Positions 52,963 through 60,793 of a stretch of 64,000 nt of DNA are shown piece after piece. The notes below the pieces were generated by a model. It saw only the letters and a list, made by a program, of their open reading frames with translations, was not told where the DNA came from and made no database searches. The translations under genes were made by a program, and so were the position numbers. Positions within the stretch are counted from its first letter, which is position 1. Each line of letters begins with the position of its first letter. Source of the stretch: Streptomyces parvus (GTDB lineage Bacteria > Actinomycetota > Actinomycetes > Streptomycetales > Streptomycetaceae); contig NZ_CP135079.1 in NCBI RefSeq assembly GCF_032121415.1, positions 6,386,001 through 6,450,000 on the forward strand. Direction: 5' to 3'.

Positions 52963-53208
52963 TCAAGGTCGGTAGTTGGCCGGTGTTTCCTCCGGCCGGG
53001 CGGAGCTGTGCAGGTCGCTGCGAAACCCCCGGCCGACCGGCCTCCAGTTCTGGAACGTGGACGGCTTCCAGCGGGGACGGTCCGGCACGCTGTTGTCGTC
53101 TGGCGAGGGCAGACTGCCCCGGCTCTTGCGACTGCGGGTCGCGCCGACGCTGATACCCAGGTGGGCGGCGACCTCCGGGTATCCCCAGAGCCTCTGGTCG
53201 TCGGCCAT
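52963..53208 (-). CDS. Small HTH protein, excisionase-like
   Basis: 81 residues from ATG 53208, with GGAGG 5 nt upstream (an upstream start at 53241 is weaker). The sequence LWGYPEVAAHLGISVGATRSRKSRG and RPRWKPSTFQNW resembles the winged MerR/AlpA/excisionase fold. It lies at the distal end of the minus-strand conjugation region next to an IS remnant. A role as recombination directionality factor or repressor is possible. Confidence 0.7.
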   Translation of the reverse strand: MADDQRLWGYPEVAAHLGISVGATRSRKSRGSLPSPDDNSVPDRPRWKPSTFQNWRPVGRGFRSDLHSSARPEETPANYRP

Positions 53209-53310
53209 GGTGTCCTCCTCCGTCGGGTCGAGCGTACGCAACGAACGGGTGGACGCACGACGAGGCCGCCCCTGCCTCAGCGGCGTGGGGCGGCCTTCGG
53301 CGGTCCTCGT

Positions 53311-53640
53311 TCAGACCCCGGCGAGCCGGTTGGAGAGGTCGAGGGCGTCGGTCGCGAAGGAGAGGGCGGCGCACAGGCCGGTCACCTCGTACAGGGTCGG
53401 GCGGACCAGGCGCGGCCAGTTGTCCGGGGCGGCGGGCCAGGAACCGAGGAGCACCTCGGCAGTGGTCAGCCCCAGGTGCGTCGTGACGTCCCAGCCGCTG
53501 CGCGATGCGGGCTCCCAGCGCAGCCGAATGCGCCCGAGGGGGAGTCTAGAAGTCTCGGCGGCGAGCCAGGTGATGTCGAGCGGGCCGTCGGGGCGGGTGG
53601 AGATGCGCTGGAGAAGCGCGCTGTGCACGCCGTGCGGCAT
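53311..53640 (-). CDS. Hypothetical protein, start uncertain
   Basis: The reliable part (about 109 residues) runs from ATG 53640 (MPHGVHSALLQR) through PLDITWLAAETSRLPLGRIRLRWEP and TLYEVTGLCAALSFATDALDL to the stop. The ATG has no ribosome site, yet coding character continues upstream to about 53700, where GGAGG (53707-53711) lies 6 nt before an ATC codon (53700-53698). A non-canonical start there would add 20 residues. Family unknown. Confidence 0.55.
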   Translation of the reverse strand: MPHGVHSALLQRISTRPDGPLDITWLAAETSRLPLGRIRLRWEPASRSGWDVTTHLGLTTAEVLLGSWPAAPDNWPRLVRPTLYEVTGLCAALSFATDALDLSNRLAGV

Positions 53641-53729
53641 GGGGCGCGCCGCGACAGTGTGCAGTGCGAGGCGGGGTGCGGGGCGCGAGAGTGACGGGAT
53701 GGGAAGCCTCCGTGATGGTAGGGAAGCGC

Positions 53730-53942
53730 TCAGGCCCAGGTGAGGGCGTCGCGCGCCCCCACCGGGAGGTAGTCCTCCTGGCCGTCGTCGGCGATGTACG
53801 CCTTGCCGTCGCGGACGACGACCTTGGCCCCCACGAAGTGGGCGAAGGGGAAGTCGGGGTTGACGGCGAGACGGACCGGCAGGTTGGGGTCGAGTTCCTG
53901 GAGCTGGCGGAGCAGGTGGCCGACGGTCAGGTACTGGGGCAA
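53730..53942 (-). CDS. Small hypothetical protein of the conjugation region
   Basis: 70 residues: MPQYLTVGHLLRQLQELDPN, LPVRLAVNPDFPFAHFVG and VVRDGKAYIADDGQEDYLPVG. A compact alpha-beta protein of a type common on Streptomyces plasmids, with no known function. AGGGAG-like purines lie near the start. Confidence 0.7.
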   Translation of the reverse strand: MPQYLTVGHLLRQLQELDPNLPVRLAVNPDFPFAHFVGAKVVVRDGKAYIADDGQEDYLPVGARDALTWA

Positions 53943-54051
53943 GGGAGTCTCCGTGAACGGTGGACATTGACGGGGCTGGTCGGCCGGACGACGGGGAGTC
54001 GTCGAGCCATCGGTGTGGTCACTGAACGAATGTGCGGAGCCTGATCGGCAG

Positions 54052-54369
54052 TCACCACGAGGAGTTGGTGACCAGGGCGGCGAGGAATCCGGCTACGGCC
54101 TCGGAGGGGGTGTGGAGACCGAACTCCTGCACCCATGCGTCGCCCTCGGCGGGCTGTACCCGGACGTGCCAGACGATGTTGTGCTGCCAGGCCGACGGGT
54201 CCTCGGAGAGCCAGCCGACGTAGACACAGCCGTCGGGGCTGGTCGCGTGGACGTTGGCCTCGGGGGTGTCGGCGATCGCCCACCCGAGTGCGTCCAGGAG
54301 ATCAAGCACCGGCCCCGCACCGTGGTCGGCGGAGAGCCAGTGGAGAGCATCCGCCGTGGGGGCGGACAA
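54052..54369 (-). CDS. DUF317-domain protein
   Basis: 105 residues with the DUF317 pattern: SPDGCVYVGWLSEDPSAW, then VWHVRVQPAEGDAWVQEFGLHTPSEAVAGFLAAL. The domain is frequent on actinobacterial conjugative elements; its function is unknown. A two-domain relative is encoded at 55428. Confidence 0.8.
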   Translation of the reverse strand: MSAPTADALHWLSADHGAGPVLDLLDALGWAIADTPEANVHATSPDGCVYVGWLSEDPSAWQHNIVWHVRVQPAEGDAWVQEFGLHTPSEAVAGFLAALVTNSSW

Positions 54370-54616
54370 CGGCAGGAAGGAGAGTGGCAGAGGTACTCAC
54401 GGTTACATGGATCCCTTCGTTGACCTGCGGTTTTCCCGACACCCGTACGTTGGCATGCGGCATGCCGAAGTGCGTAGTCGTTTCCCGGCAGGGATGTCTG
54501 CCGTGGGCGAACTCGGGTCGTCGGCAGGTGACGGGAGATCCGGGAATGGACAGGCCACCGCGGTTGTCCTACATGGGTTGCGGCGACGGGCCGCAGGCGA
54601 GACAAGGGGGACAGCG

Positions 54617-54880
54617 ATGGCCGAGGCGAGCAGACACTGGGGCGGCGCCGGATTGGAGCGCAAGATCCGCGCCGCCGGACGGCCCTGGACCGTGGGCGAC
54701 ATCGCGATGGTCGCCGACGGCCAGTGGGGAGTCGGCGCACAGCCCGACCGGTGGCCGGACGAGGAGACGGTGGAGCGCCGGGTCGCTGAAGGCCGGCGCG
54801 TGGAGCTCACGGTGGAGGAGCTGGCCCGCGCGGTGGGCCCCCGGGCCGAAGAGGGCCACCGCGACAGGAATCGGAGCTAA
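54617..54880 (+). CDS. Small hypothetical protein on the opposite strand
   Basis: 87 residues from ATG 54617 with GGGGG 7 nt upstream. It reads MAEASRHWGGAGLERKIRAA, PWTVGDIAMVADGQWGVG and VELTVEELARAVGP. Good codon character and its own ribosome site support it, although its neighbours all read the other way. It ends 4 bp before the converging stop at 54885. The 250 bp before it hold no other gene. Confidence 0.55.
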   Translation: MAEASRHWGGAGLERKIRAAGRPWTVGDIAMVADGQWGVGAQPDRWPDEETVERRVAEGRRVELTVEELARAVGPRAEEGHRDRNRS

Positions 54881-54884
54881 GCGT

Positions 54885-55370
54885 TCAACGTCGGGGCCCC
54901 GTTGTGGGCGCTGACGGCCCTACGACCGCCGCCGGAGAGGACGGTTCGGGCACGGCCCCCGGGGCGTGCCGCGTCTGCCCGGAGCGGGCGACAGCGGCCT
55001 GAGCCAGCCGAACCGCCGGTGCCTCAACCTCGGGTGCGGCGGCCTCCCGAGCCTCCACCACGCGCCGGATCGCCTGGAGGTACGCACGGCTCTCCGCGTG
55101 GGCGACGCGGAGCTTGACCGCCGTTTCGGTGATCCGGTCGAGTTCGTAGAAGTCAGGCACGGACCCATGCCGGGACAGGGCGTGAAGACGGTCCTGGTGA
55201 ACGGTTACCGCGCTGTCCGTGATGGCCAGGGCCGCGCGGGTGTGCATGGCGCAGCGCAGGAGCGGGTCCTCGCTGGGGCGGCGGACCCCTAGGACCTCAA
55301 GAGCTTCGATGGGCTGGCCCCAGGCGTTCTCGATCATGGCCGTGGCCTGGTCGAGCATGGTGGTGGGCAT
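54885..55370 (-). CDS. Helical hypothetical protein
   Basis: 161 residues: a mostly helical N-terminal part (MLDQATAMIENAWGQPIEAL, LLRCAMHTRAALAITDSAV, ESRAYLQAIRRVVEAREA) and a Pro/Ala/Ser-rich tail. AGGAG lies 7 nt before the ATG. It belongs to the minus-strand conjugation operon. No family recognised. Confidence 0.65.
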   Translation of the reverse strand: MPTTMLDQATAMIENAWGQPIEALEVLGVRRPSEDPLLRCAMHTRAALAITDSAVTVHQDRLHALSRHGSVPDFYELDRITETAVKLRVAHAESRAYLQAIRRVVEAREAAAPEVEAPAVRLAQAAVARSGQTRHAPGAVPEPSSPAAVVGPSAPTTGPRR

Positions 55371-55427
55371 GGTGGAACTCCTGTTGGGCGGGGACGGTCG
55401 CGAGTGGAGTGCGGCCTGGGGTGGGAG

Positions 55428-56378
55428 TCAGCGTCCGCGCCGGGTCGTCGGCGAGCTGGCCGGCAGCCGGGCAGAGGTCGCGGGCGCGGGGTGTCCCGTC
55501 CGTTGCTGCGCCGCCCCCGTGGAGCGGCTCTGCGCGGCCATCACCCGTAGGTCGGCTGCTGTGCGTGGTGCCCGCGCGGCACGGTGTACGGCCTGGGTGA
55601 CCGCGGTGCGGCGTACGTCCAGCGGAGTCGGAGCGCGACGGACCTGAGACTCGGCGATCGGCGTCGCCGAAGCGACAGGGGTCATGGTGACCAAGTGCTG
55701 CATCCGCCGGTCGACTTGGTGGCGCTCGCGGACCACCGGGGTCGACTTCGCCATCACAGCGGCGGTTGCGGCGATCAAGTGGGACGGGGTGCGGGCCGTG
55801 AACGTCGCTTCGGCACGAGTGCCCCAGCCCGGCGGGCCAGCCCACAGCTCAACGGTCGTGCGGTCGGAGCCGTAGCCGCGCCGATCGATAAGGATGCCCG
55901 CTTGGTCGTCAGGAGCGATGATCTCGACGGTGCCGAGTTCAGCAGCTCCGTCAAGGTTCCAGCCGGCATCGGTCAGCGGCCGGACGGTGTCCCTCCAGGG
56001 GACGGTTGGCCCTGTCAAGAAGCGGCCGGGGGTGTCGGAGGCGAGGGCTTCGTCGTAGTCCTGGACCAGTGCGGCGGTGAGGCCGGCGACCATCTCGGCC
56101 GAAGTGACGTGGTTGAACGTCGCCGTCCAGCGAGGCGCCGAGAAGGCGTCCTCGGCTGCGCTGATCTTCCACAGTTCGAAGTCGTCGCCGAACCAGCCGA
56201 TCCGAATCCGTTGGTCGGGAGAGGTCACGAGGAGCTGGCAGGGGCCCTCATCGAGGTACTGATGGGGCCAGTGAGCGACGGGCGCGAAGCCAGCCTCGCC
56301 GGTCCCGTTGGAACCAGCCAGATACATGGGGCTGACCAGTACCTCTTGGTACCGGGTCGGGTCATCTGGGGCGTACAT
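55428..56378 (-). CDS. Two-domain DUF317 protein
   Basis: 316 residues. The first DUF317-like unit has RIRIGWFGDDFELWKI and APRWTATFNHVTSAEMVAGLTAAL; the second has VEIIAPDDQAGILIDRRGY and GWGTRAEATFTARTPSHLIAATAAVM. A basic, disordered tail (about 215-316) follows. Paired DUF317 units are common in Streptomyces element proteins of unknown role. GGAG lies 8 nt upstream of the ATG. Confidence 0.8.
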   Translation of the reverse strand: MYAPDDPTRYQEVLVSPMYLAGSNGTGEAGFAPVAHWPHQYLDEGPCQLLVTSPDQRIRIGWFGDDFELWKISAAEDAFSAPRWTATFNHVTSAEMVAGLTAALVQDYDEALASDTPGRFLTGPTVPWRDTVRPLTDAGWNLDGAAELGTVEIIAPDDQAGILIDRRGYGSDRTTVELWAGPPGWGTRAEATFTARTPSHLIAATAAVMAKSTPVVRERHQVDRRMQHLVTMTPVASATPIAESQVRRAPTPLDVRRTAVTQAVHRAARAPRTAADLRVMAAQSRSTGAAQQRTGHPAPATSARLPASSPTTRRGR

Positions 56379-56525
56379 GGTCGAGTCTCCGGAAGCGAAG
56401 GAGGAGAACGGATCCGCGTATGCAGTGGCGGGAGCCGCCGGAGCGCACGCGGATGCCGTAGTGGCGGCGAGTGGCCTCTAGTTCTCACGCCCGTCACCGG
56501 CCCCGGCCCGGTGCCGACTGAGCGG

Positions 56526-57344
56526 TCACGGCTGCCGGCACCCGTGGTTCCGGCTGAGGCGCGTGGCTGAACATGACGTTCGACGCGGCGGCGCTCCGTC
56601 GTAGGGCCGCCGCGGTCCGGGCGCTGTCGGCTCCCGCCCCCAGCGGAATGCCGACGTGGGTGCGCGTGGCTCCGCTGCCGGAAGCGGTGCCGCTGTTCCA
56701 CCTCGCAGCGCGAAGGGCTGGCTCCAGTGCTCGACACTCGCGTAGACGGCCCCCAACGCCTGGCCGGCATCAGTGAGCACGTACGGGTCTCCGTGCCGGG
56801 AGCCCGTCCGCGTGACCAGGCCATCGGCCTGAAGCCGGACAAGTCGCTGCCGTGCGAGGCCGTAGTCCAGACCGGCTGCCTCGGCGATGTGAACGAACCG
56901 CATCTGGCCGTCAGCCGAATCGAGAGCCTGAATCACGGCAGTTGAGTGCCGAAGATGCAAGCGGCGCAGCGCGTCCTCGACACGCTCGGCTTCGGCCATC
57001 GGTTCCTGTGGCAGGTGGGTGCGGGACCAGTCCGACACCGTGCGGAGGACGGGGGCCAGAGACGTGCCGAGCGCGCTGAGCCGGTACGGCGCGCCCCGCC
57101 GGTCGTCATCGCGGATCACCAGTCCGTCAGCGTGCATCGTGGCCAGCCGTTTGCCGCCGAACTGCTCACTGACGAAGGGGAGCTGCGCAGCAACGTCGCG
57201 GACGCGTGCGGGTCCGTTCACCTGGGCCAGAGTCATCGCGGTCCAGGCGGTCCACTTGGGCCCGACCCGGGCGAGAGCCTCCTCGACGCGCTGGGCGTCG
57301 ATGGAAGCGATGGAGAAGGTGGGAGGCAGGCCGGGGGTAGCCAT
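56526..57344 (-). CDS. Tandem HxlR-like winged-helix regulator
   Basis: 272 residues. Two winged-helix units of HxlR/MarR type: WTAWTAMTLAQVNGPARVRDVAAQL...GLVIRDD (about 30-80) and HSTAVIQALDSADGQMRFVHIAEAA...GLVTRTGSRHGDPYVLTDAG (about 130-190). A disordered tail follows. HxlR proteins normally have one domain and dimerise; a tandem would act as a pseudo-dimer. It probably controls the conjugation operon it lies in. Confidence 0.75.
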   Translation of the reverse strand: MATPGLPPTFSIASIDAQRVEEALARVGPKWTAWTAMTLAQVNGPARVRDVAAQLPFVSEQFGGKRLATMHADGLVIRDDDRRGAPYRLSALGTSLAPVLRTVSDWSRTHLPQEPMAEAERVEDALRRLHLRHSTAVIQALDSADGQMRFVHIAEAAGLDYGLARQRLVRLQADGLVTRTGSRHGDPYVLTDAGQALGAVYASVEHWSQPFALRGGTAAPLPAAEPRAPTSAFRWGREPTAPGPRRPYDGAPPRRTSCSATRLSRNHGCRQP

Positions 57345-57368
57345 GGTGGGGTCCTTATCGGGATGAGG

Positions 57369-58193
57369 TCAGCGTGAGCGGGGGGTCGCGAGGGAGGTCC
57401 TGGCGACGGGCGCGGCGGCCGAGTCGGAGAGCGCGCTTGACGTGGTCCGCGTGGTGGTGCGGCCGAGGGCGGCGGACACCCGGGAGGTCGTCGCGCGACC
57501 ATCACGCAGGGCGGCTTCCCCCTGCGCAGTGAGCGAGAGGAGCTGGCCGGGCCGGTACACGTTCTCGGTGATGTCCTGATGCAGTAGCCCGTCGGCGACC
57601 AGCCGCTGCACGGTCTGAGGGAAGACCGCCGGGTCCTGCCACTGGGCCTTCTGCCGCGAGATGTACGGGTCCTCGCCGATCGCGTTGCGGCGAAAGCGAA
57701 CACCTCCGGCCGCAACCGCTTCGAGGGCTACCAGCCCGCGCTCCCCGGCGACGGCCCAGTCGTCGTCCCGGGGCCTCGTCTTCTGGTCCGGCCCGTGGCT
57801 CTTGTTGCGCGCGTGTTGATCAGGCTCGGGCGAGGAAAGAAGCTGGCGGTAGGCAGACAGGGACTCGACGAGCTGGCTGTATGCCCGGTCCTGCTGGGCC
57901 AGGCCGTCTCCGAGGTCCGGGAGAGCTGTCCGCAGCAGCGCGTACGACACCTGGGCTCGGCCGACCTCACCGCGACCAGTGCCTTCGAGCAGCCGCTGAG
58001 CCCGCTGGACCGCGTTGAGCACGCTCTCGTGTCGCTCGTCCAACGCCGCTGCGGCTTCGATGACGCGTGTAGCGGCCTGGTGCAGCGGCTCCTCCGGACC
58101 ATGTGCGAGGGCGTGCACGCTGACATCCCCGACACCGAGCACTTCGACGACGAGATAGGGCCCAGGGTGTGTGTCTGCGTCGTACGGGTTCAC
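57369..58193 (-). CDS. Hypothetical protein with a winged-helix-like C-terminal part
   Basis: 274 residues from GTG overlapping the previous stop (GTGA). The N-terminal half is helical (RVIEAAAALDERHESVLNAV). The C-terminal half (FPQTVQRLVADGLLHQDITE, LLSLTAQGEAALRDGR) has a winged-helix look similar to the next gene. Part of the coupled conjugation operon. Confidence 0.65.
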   Translation of the reverse strand: MNPYDADTHPGPYLVVEVLGVGDVSVHALAHGPEEPLHQAATRVIEAAAALDERHESVLNAVQRAQRLLEGTGRGEVGRAQVSYALLRTALPDLGDGLAQQDRAYSQLVESLSAYRQLLSSPEPDQHARNKSHGPDQKTRPRDDDWAVAGERGLVALEAVAAGGVRFRRNAIGEDPYISRQKAQWQDPAVFPQTVQRLVADGLLHQDITENVYRPGQLLSLTAQGEAALRDGRATTSRVSAALGRTTTRTTSSALSDSAAAPVARTSLATPRSR

Positions 58194-58855
58194 TCCGTTG
58201 CCTCCATCCGGGCGAGCAGGGAGCGGACCAGAGCGGGCAGGCTCCCGGGGTCGTTGTCGAGCCGAGGGCGGTCGCTCACTTCGCTGAGGAGTTCGGCGTC
58301 ATCGAGCAGGCCGCTGGAAATCTCCATGCAGGCGTCGGTGATCCGGGCGGCGGCGAGCAGCGACTGGGAGAGAACCTCGACGTAGTCGTCCGGCGCGAGG
58401 CCGGCGGCCTCGGCTGCGTTGCGGACCGCCTCCAACTCAACTGCGTTGAAGGCGAAGTCGAATTCGTCGTCCCGCTCTGTTCCGTGGGACGTGGCGGCGA
58501 TCGGAGCGCAAGGCTCCGTAGGGATGCCCACGCGGGTGCAGATCTCGTCGACCGAGGAGGTCAGCTCGGCGAACGACTCGGTGAGCCACCCCAGCGCGGA
58601 GGCGTAGGAGGCCAGAGCGAACAGGCCCGCCGAACCAGCGGGGCGTGGCTCTATGGCCACGAAGCCCTCGAACCGGTCGTTCAGCTCGGTGATCACGCGG
58701 GGCCCAGCGGCCAGCGGACCCAAGACGGGATGCAGGTAGGAGCGGGCGGCAGCCGTCGGGTACTCGGCGGCAGGGATGCCGCCGACGTTCTGAGCGGCCT
58801 CGGTGAGGAGATGCGCCAGCTCTGAACGGGTCAGCGCAGTATGGTCGTTGGTCAT
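58190..58855 (-). CDS. Helical hypothetical protein
   Basis: 221 residues, mostly helical, with acidic stretches (ERDDEFDFAFNAVELEAV, GLAPDDYVEVLSQSLLAAARI). It overlaps both neighbours by 4 nt, so it is made together with the ParE-like protein upstream and the 57369 gene downstream. No family recognised. Confidence 0.65.
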   Translation of the reverse strand: MTNDHTALTRSELAHLLTEAAQNVGGIPAAEYPTAAARSYLHPVLGPLAAGPRVITELNDRFEGFVAIEPRPAGSAGLFALASYASALGWLTESFAELTSSVDEICTRVGIPTEPCAPIAATSHGTERDDEFDFAFNAVELEAVRNAAEAAGLAPDDYVEVLSQSLLAAARITDACMEISSGLLDDAELLSEVSDRPRLDNDPGSLPALVRSLLARMEATE

Positions 58856-59328
58856 CGCTGGGCGGCCTTTCGAGAAGCAGTGGCCGAGGGCGGCGCTGGT
58901 GACGGGGCAGCCGCGCGGCCCGTTATCGGCCGTTCGGTGGTGAGCGTCGAGCGAGACCGGGCGGCCTGCACGCGGGCCTCCGTGGCGGAGTCCGGGCCGA
59001 CCGCTTGCTGGGGCTCGGTCCGTAGGTGGGCCGCGCGGTAGACCGCGTAGTCCTTCCGGCTGCCAGCCGCCACGAGGTAGATCTCGCGCTTGTGGGTCGA
59101 GGTCGGTGGCGCTTGGCGGAACTGGATGACCAGCCGGTAAGAGACCTCTGGGTCGACGTACACCTTGTGGAAGCCGGCGAGGCGGCCCTTCAACGGCAAG
59201 CAGTCCTCGCTTCCGTGGACCAGGTTCTGCAGCTCCAGCAAGGCCAAATCGCGTATCTCAGAGGGGAGTTCCCGCAGGTCGGCGATGGCGTCAGGGTGCG
59301 CGGCGAAGGCGAAGCGGGCGCGGCTCAC
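58852..59328 (-). CDS. ParE/RelE-like domain protein with disordered tail
   Basis: 158 residues from GTG 59328 inside the previous stop. Residues 1-95 have the RelE/ParE layout: ARFAFAAHPDAIADLRELP, LALLELQNLVHGSED, LPLKGRLAGFHKVYVDPEVSYRLVIQF and EIYLVAAGSRKDYAVYRAAH. The tail (about 100-158) is Ala/Thr/Arg-rich. No antitoxin gene is adjacent. Embedded in a conjugation operon, it may be a toxin, a ribosome- or gyrase-directed regulator, or a domesticated relative. Confidence 0.7.
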   Translation of the reverse strand: MSRARFAFAAHPDAIADLRELPSEIRDLALLELQNLVHGSEDCLPLKGRLAGFHKVYVDPEVSYRLVIQFRQAPPTSTHKREIYLVAAGSRKDYAVYRAAHLRTEPQQAVGPDSATEARVQAARSRSTLTTERPITGRAAAPSPAPPSATASRKAAQR

Positions 59329-60104
59329 ATCAGCCTCCCCTGGACCGCACGCTGGACCGGTACCGCCGCTGACGCGCGGGGCGCGTCGAGCCCGGCCTGC
59401 GGTGTCGGAGAGGTTCCGGCGGACCGGGAAAGGGCGATGCGGGCTATGCGGACCCGGACGACAGCACCGTTGTGGTCGCTGTACTCCGGAGGCTCGGGCA
59501 GCGGTTCGCTGCGCTCGTCCAGCCAGGTCTGGGCGACGCCGACGTCGGGGAAGGCGCCTTCGCGCATCGTGTACGTGCCGGCACCGTGGTTCCACTCCTC
59601 GTAGAAGAGGCGAACCGGTGCCTGGGTGGCCTGGGAGTCGTTGACGAGTGTCCACGCCTCGCTGGGGTTGTCGTCAGAGGTGTAGGTGTCGAGGACCTCG
59701 TAGCGGGTGCCCGACTTCTGGATCTGCTGTTCCACCTGGAGGGTGAGGTCGTCGGCGGGCTCGATGTATTCGCCACCGTGCAGTGCGATCCGTTCGAGCG
59801 GGCAGCCGCGTTCTGCCAGCCAGTTCTGCGCGAAGGACGCCGTGGCGTGGTGACTCGTCTCGAACGTGAACGTGGACTGCCGCAGATCCCGAGCAACCGC
59901 GATCGCAACGAGCTGTGGCTCGCCGGGTATCCCCCAGGTGACCGATCGGTCGTGGGCGAGGACGAAGCTGTGCGAACCGTTGGGCGTGGTGTGGTGCTGG
60001 GACAGCACCGTCAGGTCGCCAGTCCAGAGGGCCTCCATCGCTTCCTCGGAGTCGTCGTCGACCGGCGAGGCATCGTCGAGGCCGAAGTCGAGAATGTCGT
60101 TCAC
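59325..60104 (-). CDS. Hypothetical acidic protein
   Basis: 259 residues from GTG 60104, which overlaps the previous stop (GTGA); frames upstream of it are Arg-rich and not coding-like. It starts NDILDFGLDDASPVDDDSEE and has VTWGIPGEPQLVAIAVARDL, FTFETSHHATASFAQNWLAE and TYTMREGAFPDVGVAQTWLD. Two similar halves (each with a strand pair then ...WL.E) suggest an internal duplication. Family unknown. Confidence 0.65.
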   Translation of the reverse strand: MNDILDFGLDDASPVDDDSEEAMEALWTGDLTVLSQHHTTPNGSHSFVLAHDRSVTWGIPGEPQLVAIAVARDLRQSTFTFETSHHATASFAQNWLAERGCPLERIALHGGEYIEPADDLTLQVEQQIQKSGTRYEVLDTYTSDDNPSEAWTLVNDSQATQAPVRLFYEEWNHGAGTYTMREGAFPDVGVAQTWLDERSEPLPEPPEYSDHNGAVVRVRIARIALSRSAGTSPTPQAGLDAPRASAAVPVQRAVQGRLM

Positions 60105-60715
60105 GCCGCCACCCCCGCCTGCTCGGGCGCCGGGGTGGCCAGCACCCGGTGATTGGGGCGAGTTGCGCTGGTCGTGCAGGCCGCGAACGGTCCGTCGGGC
60201 GCACGCAGGTGCGCCAGGGTCTGGTCCAGGTGGTCGCGGTGCCAGGTCGAGGGGCCGGACAGGCCGGCCTCCGTGTCGGTGAACTGCTGCCAGGCGAGCC
60301 AGAGTGCGTGGAGCCGGGCGACGGCCTCGGGGTGCTCGTGCCAGTGCGCGCACCAGGGACGGCTCGTGCTGATCTCCCGGCCGTACACCGGCAGGAAGAG
60401 GTAGTTCACCCAGTCGCTGAGGGCAGCGAGTTCGACGGCATATTCCTTGCCGCCCAGGGCGAGGATGAACACCGAGGCGGGGCCGTCGAGCTTCTTCCCG
60501 TCAGCCGCCTCGGCTTCCGGAGCGCCGTCCGGCGGCTGGATGGCGCCGGGGTCGGGCTCGGAGCCGAGGCGGTCGAGGATGACGCCGTGCTGCCTGACCT
60601 CGGCCATGGTCTTGGCGAGGGTGCTGGCGAGGTCGTCGAGGTCTGCGTCGGGGACGCGGTACGGCTCGGGGCCGGGGGAGGGCGGGCTGGTGTCGGCCAT
60701 GGGGGTGTGCTCCAT
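60101..60715 (-). CDS. DUF4913-domain protein
   Basis: 204 residues. The domain signature is WVNYLFLPVYGREI, WCAHWHEHPEAVARLHALWLAWQQF and STWHRDHLDQTLAHL (about 100-175), typical of proteins from Streptomyces conjugative elements. The N-terminus is acidic and disordered, with DLDDLASTLAKTMAEV, a possible coiled coil. It starts a coupled set of genes 79 nt after the methyltransferase stop. Confidence 0.8.
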   Translation of the reverse strand: MEHTPMADTSPPSPGPEPYRVPDADLDDLASTLAKTMAEVRQHGVILDRLGSEPDPGAIQPPDGAPEAEAADGKKLDGPASVFILALGGKEYAVELAALSDWVNYLFLPVYGREISTSRPWCAHWHEHPEAVARLHALWLAWQQFTDTEAGLSGPSTWHRDHLDQTLAHLRAPDGPFAACTTSATRPNHRVLATPAPEQAGVAA

Positions 60716-60793
60716 CTGTGAGACGGCGACATGCCCGAGAGGATCCGGAGAATCAGCGGTTTGGTCCGGCCGGAAAAACGCGGTAGTGGAGCG

